The translations under genes were made by a program, and so were the position numbers. Shown in pieces: positions 25,412-32,700 of a stretch of DNA of 33,319 bases. Positions within the stretch are counted from its first letter, which is position 1; every line of letters starts with the position of its first letter. Under the pieces are notes generated by a model. It saw nothing but the letters and a program-made list of their open reading frames with translations, did not search any database and had not been told where the DNA came from. The stretch covers positions 1-33,319 of the IMG/VR virus record IMGVR_UViG_3300036398_004139; one strand, given 5' to 3'. This stretch comes from a virus.

Positions 25412-25850
25412 TCAAATAAGTGTGTGAAAAATTTTCGCCTGAAAAAATGTCAGTCAAAGTGGATAATATATTTTTTATTTCTGGTCGTATATCCACAGTG
25501 TATCTAGCCTTCGGAGGGTATGGTTTCGCATCAAAACCTCTATGACAAATTGTCTGTTCCCCAAGTTTAATTGAAACATAAAACCACTCGGGTCCGTCTG
25601 TTTTTGAAGTGTTCATAACCGAAGGGTCGTTGATAATTAATTCCATGTTTTCACACATGTAATCACCAGTCTTAACCCAAAGTTGGTCTTGTAAAATTTC
25701 ACAAACCCACTTAAGTGTGTCATTAATTTCCAAACTATAACGAACATCTTCGTTAAAGTTTTTTACATTAAAAAATCTCTGTACAACGATGTTGTCGTTT
25801 AGTTTAACTAAAAACTCAAGTTTCGTCGCATCTACCTGTTTTTCTTTCAT
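25395..25850 (-). CDS. Hypothetical protein with internal duplication (151 aa)
   Basis: The protein has two similar halves. Residues about 12-55 (FLVKLNDNIVVQRFF, then RYSLEINDTLKWVCEIL) align by eye with residues about 90-135 (FYVSIKLGEQTICHRGF, then RYTVDIRPEIKNILSTL). Shared features are an F-x-V-x-x-KL strand, a (Q/H)R-x-F turn, an RY-(S/T)-(L/V)-(E/D)-I strand and a K-x-(V/I) helix. So it looks like a tandem beta-beta-alpha duplication. No family was recognised. It lies six bases after the RNase H gene and before the helicase, so a replication accessory role is possible. The start is ATG at 25850. Confidence 0.75.
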   Translation of the reverse strand: MKEKQVDATKLEFLVKLNDNIVVQRFFNVKNFNEDVRYSLEINDTLKWVCEILQDQLWVKTGDYMCENMELIINDPSVMNTSKTDGPEWFYVSIKLGEQTICHRGFDAKPYPPKARYTVDIRPEIKNILSTLTDIFSGENFSHTYLNYQLD

Positions 25851-25855
25851 ATCTA

Positions 25856-26854
25856 TTAATTTTTAAATCGTTTCTTTTCTTTTCTTGTTAACTTTAATAT
25901 TGGTTGTAAAAATTCTACCCAAGCGTCGTCTTTATGTGGAAGATATTTGAAGAATCCATCTTCTATCATCATTTTCATCAGATTTTTGTACCCCCTACCT
26001 TCAGGGTCCAAATTCTCTGAATAATAAAGTTCTACTTCTGATTTTGCGTCTTCTGTAATAATTGGGTTTGACAAACTGACAATCTTCTTTCTGATTGTAA
26101 AATATTCTTCTCCGTAGGTTCCTGTTTTGGTAACACCTGATAGTAGGTTCTGAAGTGGTTTGCTTTTGATATCATTTGCAAGTAATTGTTTTCCCTTTTC
26201 CAAAATATCGTTTATTGTCACAATATTATCAACCACCTCAGGAAAATATTTAACCAATTTCTTTTCACCAAAGTTTTGAATACCTTCAATGTTATCGGAT
26301 TTGTCACCCAATAATACTTTAATCAATTCAACGTTTTGTACGGGAATTTCTATGGTACCAATTTTAACCTTATGTTTGTCTGTAACCCATTGTTTCGCAA
26401 TGGGTGAGTAGATGTGTACCTTACTTGAAATAAGTTGTGTTAAATCCTTGTCTGATGATAATATGGTTACTTTTTCATCACTGATTTGACAGTAGTGTGC
26501 AATTAAGTCATCACATTCGTGGTCGTCAATACACACTTGTCTGACGAACATTTCTTCCAAGTATTGTCTTACTCTATTTTTCTGATAATAATAAGATTCT
26601 TTCTTATCTTCATTCATCGTCATGCGACGATTTTCTTTGTATAAAGGATAGAGTGCCTTTCTTTGGGATGCATTATTATTTCCGTCCCAAAATACTACAA
26701 TTTTATCGTAGTTATAATCTGATAGAAATCTTTGAATTACATTAATGAAGTGGTAAATTCCACCAATATGTCGACCTTCATGGTAGAAATCTCTAACACC
26801 ATGAAACCCAATCTTAAATAAGTTGTCTCCGTCAACTACTAATGTTTTTACCAC
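25856..26854 (-). CDS. rnh: RNase H / 5'-3' exonuclease of the FEN family, T4 Rnh-like (332 aa)
   Basis: The protein would remove RNA primers and 5' flaps from Okazaki fragments. All expected acidic sites of the family are visible: D8 and D10 (VVDGDNLFKI), D57 (VFWDGNNN), the D111/E113/D115/D116 cluster (DDHECDDLIAHY), D135 and D137 (SSDKDLTQL), and D184/D187 (GDKSDNIEGIQNFGEKK), the last within the helix-hairpin-helix-type DNA-binding part. Length is close to T4 RNase H (305). The start is GTG at 26854; an in-frame TAA lies three codons upstream, and the early Asp residues require this start. It sits between uvsX and the helicase in the replication block. Confidence 0.92.
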   Translation of the reverse strand: MVKTLVVDGDNLFKIGFHGVRDFYHEGRHIGGIYHFINVIQRFLSDYNYDKIVVFWDGNNNASQRKALYPLYKENRRMTMNEDKKESYYYQKNRVRQYLEEMFVRQVCIDDHECDDLIAHYCQISDEKVTILSSDKDLTQLISSKVHIYSPIAKQWVTDKHKVKIGTIEIPVQNVELIKVLLGDKSDNIEGIQNFGEKKLVKYFPEVVDNIVTINDILEKGKQLLANDIKSKPLQNLLSGVTKTGTYGEEYFTIRKKIVSLSNPIITEDAKSEVELYYSENLDPEGRGYKNLMKMMIEDGFFKYLPHKDDAWVEFLQPILKLTRKEKKRFKN

Positions 26855-26863
26855 TTCAGTTTA

Positions 26864-27877
26864 TTATTCTAAAACCCTATCTTCTTTTTCTTCTTTCAAA
26901 TCGAAATCACCATCGGTTCCGATAATTTGACTCCAATAGTCAGCGTATTCTTTTTTGTAAGCCTCAATAGATGCTTTTTCTTCTGTTGAGTCTTTTCCTG
27001 CCAAGAACCCGTGTGGTGTTACGATAATTTTTCCGTCTTCATATCCCAAACCATTGATGTGGTTTTTTAATACGGATACTTTACTACGAATTGCAAACTT
27101 AACACTACGTTTGTCTTTTGTTGCGGTAATTTTGTTTGTTCCCGCACCTTTTTGGTTTCCAAATAAGAATACCAAAGATGAATTCAACCAAATTGCTTCA
27201 CCACCTTTTGCCTTAATTTTTGGTTGACCAAATGGATTGTCAGGAAGTTCAACCCATGGCTGATTAATAATAATCAATGTGTTTTCATGTTTTGAATCTG
27301 ATTTTCTTGAACCTGAAATTCTTTGGTTGATACCCATACCAATCTTGTCGGCAAGAACCGCAGCGTTGTGTTGTTTTCCTCCTTTTCCTTCGTAAGTCAT
27401 CTTACAAGGAACTGAACCTACAGAATCCCAAATAAAACATAAATCATAATCCAATTCACCTTTTGTTTGAGCATCCAACAATGAATTTATATAATCAGTA
27501 ATTTCTTCAATGTAGTTGAAGTTATTGTTGAATATATAAAATCCGTCCCAATCTGTTTCACCTGTTTCTTCGTCAACAACTTCTTCACATTCAAATCCCA
27601 TAAGTTGTGCGTGCTCAAAACTCCACTTTTGTTCGGTAATAATAAACACAGGTAAAACACCCATCTTTTGTGCCGCCACAGCCGCTTTAACCGCAGCAGT
27701 GGTTTTTCCTGTATCCGAATGTCCCAAGAACATATTCAAGTGTCCTATTGCAGGACCAGGAAGTCCAACCGCATCCAAGAAATCTTTTCCTAAGTCAAGA
27801 TACCTTTGCGGTTTGTATTTCGCCGAAGTTGAGAACTTCTTCTTCAACGAACTAAAATCATTTTTCTTTATTGCCAT
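26864..27877 (-). CDS. uvsX: RecA-like recombinase, UvsX family (337 aa)
   Basis: Residues about 20-50 (LDLGKDFLDAVGLPGPAIGH) lead into Walker A GHSDTGKTT at 52-60. Walker B is DLCFIWDSVGSV at 145-156, followed by a mobile-loop region with GKQHNAAVLADKIGMGINQR, then ENTLIIINQPWVELPDN and the GGEAIWLNSSLVFLFG segment typical of UvsX/RecA. The C-terminus is acidic (DFDLKEEKEDRVLE). At 337 residues it is shorter than T4 UvsX (391). It would catalyse strand exchange for repair and recombination-dependent replication with the gp32-like protein. The ATG at 27877 follows the gp32 terminator by about 30 bases, and no clear promoter of its own was seen. Confidence 0.9.
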   Translation of the reverse strand: MAIKKNDFSSLKKKFSTSAKYKPQRYLDLGKDFLDAVGLPGPAIGHLNMFLGHSDTGKTTAAVKAAVAAQKMGVLPVFIITEQKWSFEHAQLMGFECEEVVDEETGETDWDGFYIFNNNFNYIEEITDYINSLLDAQTKGELDYDLCFIWDSVGSVPCKMTYEGKGGKQHNAAVLADKIGMGINQRISGSRKSDSKHENTLIIINQPWVELPDNPFGQPKIKAKGGEAIWLNSSLVFLFGNQKGAGTNKITATKDKRSVKFAIRSKVSVLKNHINGLGYEDGKIIVTPHGFLAGKDSTEEKASIEAYKKEYADYWSQIIGTDGDFDLKEEKEDRVLE

Positions 27878-27903
27878 TGTCTATGTGTTTTTTTTTTGTT
27901 AAA

Positions 27904-27946
27904 AAATAAAAGCATGGACACAATGTCTATGTATGTGTCCATGCTT
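27904..27946 (-). terminator. Rho-independent terminator after the gp32-like gene
   Basis: On the minus strand a perfect 13-base-pair stem (AAGCATGGACACA, 27946-27934, with TGTGTCCATGCTT, 27922-27910) and an 11-base loop are followed by TTATTTTTT. The hairpin begins eight bases past the gp32 stop. It would give a short, abundant gp32 transcript with partial read-through into uvsX. Confidence 0.88.
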
Positions 27947-27953
27947 ATTTAAA

Positions 27954-28796
27954 TTAGAATGGTAATTCCTCGTCAGCATCCATTCCCGCTTGTGGGTCTG
28001 AATAGTTTGCCTTACCACCAAAAGATTCACTTGCCTCGTCACCGTAAACGTATTTCTTAGCTTCTGAATCCCAACGTGGAACTTCACCACGAGCGATAGC
28101 CTCCAAATACTCTACAGGTTTTTTAGAATACACATCTTCCCAAGTTGTTGTGTCATTCTTCCACTCTTCCAATTGAGCTTTGTCAGCTGAAAGTGCACTT
28201 GGGTCATCGTGCATGATTGTTTGAATTGTGGTATATTCTTTACCTTTTGGGGTCTTAGATTTTACCAACTGAATAATAAGGTCTCTGCCTTCATTAACAT
28301 CTGTGATGTTTCCTTTAGACCTCCAAATTGGGATAATTTTGTCCAACACACCATCTTGTTTGTAGTTGTGTTTAAAACGCCAGAATTTTACACCTTCATC
28401 TTCGTGGTCTCTGTCGATAACCTTAACGATGTAAAATTTACGTGCCTTATATTGTTTAGCAAGTTCTTTGTCAGACTCCTTGCCTGTTTTCATAAGTTCT
28501 TCATAAACTTCGGTTAGAGGTGAACGACCACCTTCGTTTTTGTCGGGGTCATAGAATTTGTTGTAAACTCCATTTACTTGAATTTCGTGGAACCATACTT
28601 CTTTGAATGGGGAACCACCATCTGTGGTAGGAAGGATTCTAATTCTTCTTTGTCCTGAATTTTCTCCTTTAGGTAGAATTGCCGCGAAATATCGCTTCAT
28701 TCTTTCCTCTTGTGTCATCATTGGTGAATCACCAAATGGTTTTGTGTTTTGTTCGTACTGCGCCAATACGGCATCAAATGTTGAATCTTGCATCAT
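27954..28796 (-). CDS. Single-stranded DNA-binding protein, gp32-like (280 aa)
   Basis: The core follows the T4 gp32 scheme: RRIRILPTTDGG, then FKEVWFHEIQVNGVYNKFYD, SPLTEVYEELMKTGKESDKE, KARKFYIVKVIDRDHEDEGV and FWRFKHNYKQDGVLDKIIPI, ending with an acidic tail. T4 gp32 coats ssDNA and recruits replication proteins. There is no cysteine in the whole protein, so the gp32 zinc site (H64, C77, C87, C90 in T4) is missing; a KFYDPDKNEGG loop lies where it would be. The last residues, DADEELPF, resemble the tip of bacterial SSB (DDDIPF), which binds partner proteins. Two adjacent ATGs (28796 and 28793) are possible starts. A promoter candidate precedes it and a strong terminator follows, so it is probably an independent high-level transcript. 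Confidence 0.88.
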   Translation of the reverse strand: MMQDSTFDAVLAQYEQNTKPFGDSPMMTQEERMKRYFAAILPKGENSGQRRIRILPTTDGGSPFKEVWFHEIQVNGVYNKFYDPDKNEGGRSPLTEVYEELMKTGKESDKELAKQYKARKFYIVKVIDRDHEDEGVKFWRFKHNYKQDGVLDKIIPIWRSKGNITDVNEGRDLIIQLVKSKTPKGKEYTTIQTIMHDDPSALSADKAQLEEWKNDTTTWEDVYSKKPVEYLEAIARGEVPRWDSEAKKYVYGDEASESFGGKANYSDPQAGMDADEELPF

Positions 28797-28823
28797 ATCT
28801 TTGTTAATTAAACTTTATATTAA

Positions 28824-28854
28824 CAAGTATAATAAAGAAACTTAAGAAATCAAA
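28824..28854 (-). promoter_or_regulatory. Bacteroidota-type promoter candidate for gp32
   Basis: On the minus strand TTTG (28854-28851) is followed after 19 bases by TATACTTG (28831-28824), one mismatch from the Bacteroides -7 consensus TAnnTTTG with its -33 TTTG. The spacing is in the normal range, and it fills the 58-base gap upstream of gp32. The start of transcription would be about 20 bases before the ATG. Confidence 0.45.
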
Positions 28855-29529
28855 TTAGTTCGCCAAACCTTGGTCAAAAGTTTTTCTAATTTCTCTTGTG
28901 TCAACATCCTCAACATCTTCAGGTTTTAAAATGTATTCATTTTTCCCTGTTTCTTCCATTTCACCTTTTTTGTCTTCAAAGAAATCGGTAAGTTTTTGAT
29001 TAAAAGGATAAGAATCTAAAGACCTTAGATGTAATTTTTCTTCGGGTGATTTTGGCCTATATTTTTCAATTGAATTTTCAAGACTATTAATTTTTTCAAA
29101 AATAGAATCCATTTGTGCTAATTTTTGGTCTAAGTCATCTAACTTAGACATCATGGAACTCATATACTCTTCTTGTTTTGATTGAATGTCTTTTTGTGAT
29201 TTTACTAATTCTGTAATATCTAATTCTTCAGTTCCTGTACCTTCATCACCTGTTTCAGTTGTTGTTTCATCATCGGTTACTTCTTCAACATCAGGGTCAT
29301 TGGCAATATCAATTGGTTGGCCAGGTTCCGCGCCAGGTTCTGTTGGTGGCGGTGTTGCACCACCCAAAGTAGCATCTTCAGGTGCAGGAGTTGGTGGAAC
29401 GTCTCCCGCTGGTGGTGGAACGTCTTCAGGTGCAGGAGGTGGTGGAACGTCTTGTTCGTTTATGTACCTATTAATTTGATTATGTCTACTTAATTCTTCA
29501 AGTAATGCTTGTGAAACTGTTTTTTTCAT
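28855..29529 (-). CDS. Hypothetical Pro-rich, coiled-coil protein (224 aa)
   Basis: A short basic/amphipathic N-terminus (KKTVSQALLEELSRHNQINR) is followed by a Pro/Asp/Ala tract with repeated VPPPPAPED and PPAGDVPP units (about 28-68). An acidic Thr/Glu region (about 75-105) and a coiled-coil-like helix (MSSMMSKLDDLDQKLAQMDS onward, about 120-158) come next. The C-terminal segment reads SPEEKLHLRSLDSYPFNQKL and EYILKPEDVEDVDT. No family was recognised. The helical N-terminus ending in INEQ resembles propeptide-like starts of some phage head proteins, so a scaffold or head-associated role is possible but weak. It lies between the 75-aa gene and the gp32 promoter. Confidence 0.75.
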   Translation of the reverse strand: MKKTVSQALLEELSRHNQINRYINEQDVPPPPAPEDVPPPAGDVPPTPAPEDATLGGATPPPTEPGAEPGQPIDIANDPDVEEVTDDETTTETGDEGTGTEELDITELVKSQKDIQSKQEEYMSSMMSKLDDLDQKLAQMDSIFEKINSLENSIEKYRPKSPEEKLHLRSLDSYPFNQKLTDFFEDKKGEMEETGKNEYILKPEDVEDVDTREIRKTFDQGLAN

Positions 29530-29533
29530 GATA

Positions 29534-29761
29534 TTAATCTTTTAGTAATGTTTTAACACCTGTTGGTGTTTCAACCTTGAGTGTTTTATTTAATTTTTTT
29601 GTATTGTCAACTCTCTCTATTAGACCGTCTTTCATTCTCACAGTGTAACAATCACCAGTTTGTAAATCACAAACTTCTTTATATCCATTTCCTAAATCTT
29701 TTTCAGCAATAACCGTATCTTTTTGAAGATAGTTATCTAATAATGTTTTAAGGTTATTCAT
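29534..29761 (-). CDS. Small hypothetical protein (75 aa)
   Basis: The protein starts MNNLKTLLDNYLQKDTVIAE, continues with DLGNGYKEVCDLQTGDCYTV (two cysteines seven apart) and ends with a basic, Thr/Lys-rich segment (KLNKTLKVETPTGVKTLLKD). No family was recognised. Its ATG at 29761 follows a TATTTAT element by 12 bases in a 34-base gap, and its stop is four bases before the next ATG. These tight junctions and a full-length open frame support it as a real gene; nothing indicates a function. Confidence 0.7.
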   Translation of the reverse strand: MNNLKTLLDNYLQKDTVIAEKDLGNGYKEVCDLQTGDCYTVRMKDGLIERVDNTKKLNKTLKVETPTGVKTLLKD

Positions 29762-29773
29762 ACTTTTTTTATT

Positions 29774-29780
29774 ATAAATA
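29774..29780 (-). promoter_or_regulatory. TATTTAT-type element upstream of the 75-aa gene
   Basis: The minus strand reads ATATTTATAA, 12 bases before the ATG at 29761, inside the 34-base gap 29762-29795 that follows the large hub-like gene. Confidence 0.4.
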
Positions 29781-29795
29781 TAATCATTTATCTAA

Positions 29796-32700
29796 TTAGA
29801 ACAATTTTAATATTTTAGCTTGAGATAATGCCCACGAAGCTTTGGTTTTCCAAGTTTGATAATTTGAGTCTTCGTTATATGTTTTAACAACACTACCTGA
29901 TGTATACCAAGTATTGTAAAATAATTCAATAAAATTGTCTATTAAATTTTCTTCTGTCCCATTTACAAAATCAAATCCATTAAACTTTTCTTTTATTTTG
30001 TTTTCATAAAAACCTCCTACAAAATCTATGTTGTCTCCAATAGTCTCAAAACTTGCAAATGGTCTTTGAGTACCACTAGATGAATTTAAACATCTACAAC
30101 CATTAACTTTTTTAGGTAGTTCACCGTTAAATTGAACGTCTGTTATTACACCCCATAAATTGTTTTGTTTATATGTCATTGGAATTGTGATATCATTAGT
30201 GTCATAATTTTGTAAGAACAACATGCAAAAAAGATATGTTCGTAAAACACGAATGTCGTTGGTGTTTGCCAAATATTTTTGCGATAATAATTTTGAAAGA
30301 GCTGTTGGAGTTATTGTTGATTCGACATATTTTTTTGTTTCTAAACTACCAAAAACAGGATTTATGTTTTCAAAACAATCTTGTACATCTATGTTTGAAG
30401 CATTTACAATAAATCCTAAATAAGGAATTGTACCATTTAATATAAAATTTTTACCTTCTTGTCCTGTAATGTATTGATTTAGATTATTATCAAAGGTTAC
30501 AAGTCTATTACTTGTCACTAACTCCTTAACTTTGTTACTTAATTTTTTTGAGAAATTTTCATTTACACTTGCCAATTCATCTGAAATTGTAGTATTAATG
30601 TTAGCGGAAATTCTTTGTCCTTCAAATTCAGTACTAAAACTACCTGAAGAAATATTATGTTTTACATTTCTTACAATATATGTTCCATTAAACATCGGCA
30701 TGTGTCTTAATACAAAATACATTGTTGGTTGAATCATTACGTTACCAAATGTCTTAACTGAACAGTTATATGAACGGTTTTTATAAAATTCAAAAAGCGC
30801 GGTTGTTTGTTGCATTGTTTTTTTACCCGCACCTTGGTTACCCATATCGATTATTGTTTGTATTTGTTCGGATGATGTTACACCTTGTTCTTGATTTATA
30901 TCAACAGATTTAAAAACACTTTGATTCATAGTTGCAAAATCAACAACAAAACCAACCGCTTTATTGTTTCTAACCAAATTGTTGTTACCACCTGTTTGTC
31001 TTATTGGGTTATTTGTAGGATTACCTAAATCAAAACCATCATCCTTAAAAGGATAATTTGGGTCACTATCTAATTGTAGTGTTTGTGAAGGTCTATCAAT
31101 ATATTGACATAAGAACTTTGGTGCAAATGATGTAAAATCAACATAATTATATGTACCAAACACATCATTTGCATTATTCACAATTGATTGTGTTCTTTTT
31201 CCGTCACTACTACTTGTAATACCGTAAAAATTAATATACGCAGGCATTACTAAGAAATTCATTCTGTTATTAGAGAGTACCTCTCTTATTAAACTCATTA
31301 TTGAAGTTGATGCGTTATCCCAAGAACAGTATTTTCGAATTGTATCAGTGTTAATTATTAACTCATCGCCAATATCTCTGTTTGCTCTATCAAAAAATAA
31401 AAATTCTTCAAATAAAAATTTCTTTGTGTAGTCTGTACCTGAAACCCATTTGTCATTTATCGCCTTAAAAAGTTCATACTGTTCGAGTTTTACAATGTCA
31501 CCATCTAATGTAGGTGATGTTCCTTCAACGTTGGCTTGTTTAATGTCGCCTAATGAAGGTAATTTACTTCTTAACATTAATTCAACCGATGAGCGTTTGT
31601 TTTCCAAACCGTTTAAAAAGTTTGAAATATCTTGAGAAAAATTAGTTGTGGTATAATTACTATTTAAATTTTTCTGTGTTGCATATATCTTAATTAATGG
31701 TGCTAAATTTTCTATGTTAGGTACACTAAATGGTTTGTTATTATCAATAAAAAAATCATATATTGTTGATGTTTCACCATAACTAATTCCGTCTATTGTT
31801 GAAAACCCTACATTCTTATATAAAGTATCCCATTCTGTTTTATACAAACTTTTAGATTGAGCTAACGTTAAAGTACTACTAGGTAATTTTGCAGTTCCAT
31901 CAGTATATGTTCCACCATAAAAGTTTTGATTTCCTTGTGGTATAAATGTTGGGTTGTTTGAAAAATTACCAAATTGTTGTCTATTAAATTTTTTTGGATT
32001 ACCTATTTTAACGTGAACATCTATACTTATAAACTTTTCAATTATTTGTGATATTAAGTTAGATTGGTCAGTAGCAATTCCGTTATCGGATATTTGACTT
32101 GTTTCTAATATAAACATTTCTTTTAATACGTTTATAATACTTTTGTATTTTGAATCTATTTCACCAGGTTGGAATATATTAGATTCACCGTTCCTTTTAC
32201 AAAATTCTTCAAATTCATTTCCAAAAATATCCAATTGTTCTTTTGTAAAAACACCAAATAAATCTTCAATACTTGAGTACTCTGTACCCAAAGTAAAATC
32301 TTCTTGTCTATCTAAATTTGGATTAACATATTTCATATATTCAAATGGTGTTGGTTTTTTAATTTGTGAATTATCAAACCAACCATAATTTGGTGAATTC
32401 CAATATAATCTAGTTGTGCCGTTATACATTGAATTAGAATTAACTAATTCAGAGTAAGTAACATTTTGATTTTTTTGTAATTGACTTCTAAGTTCAAAAT
32501 AACTTTGTTGGAATGGTATGTACCCAGATGATGGGAATATCATTTTTTTATTTAGACTATTTGTACCCAAATAATTTGTGTATTCATTTGTTATATTTAA
32601 ATAAACATAATATGAAGTTATTGGTCCGTCGGGGACTGTTGGAAATGGAGATGATGCAATGACTTTCAAAGTATCAAAAATAGGATTGGAATTTAAATCA

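Noticed and set aside
29186-29479. Plus-strand 97-codon frame rich in Gly/Ser/Val
   Set aside because: It is the antisense of the Pro-rich and acidic tract of the 224-aa protein; no start signal and no neighbouring plus-strand genes.
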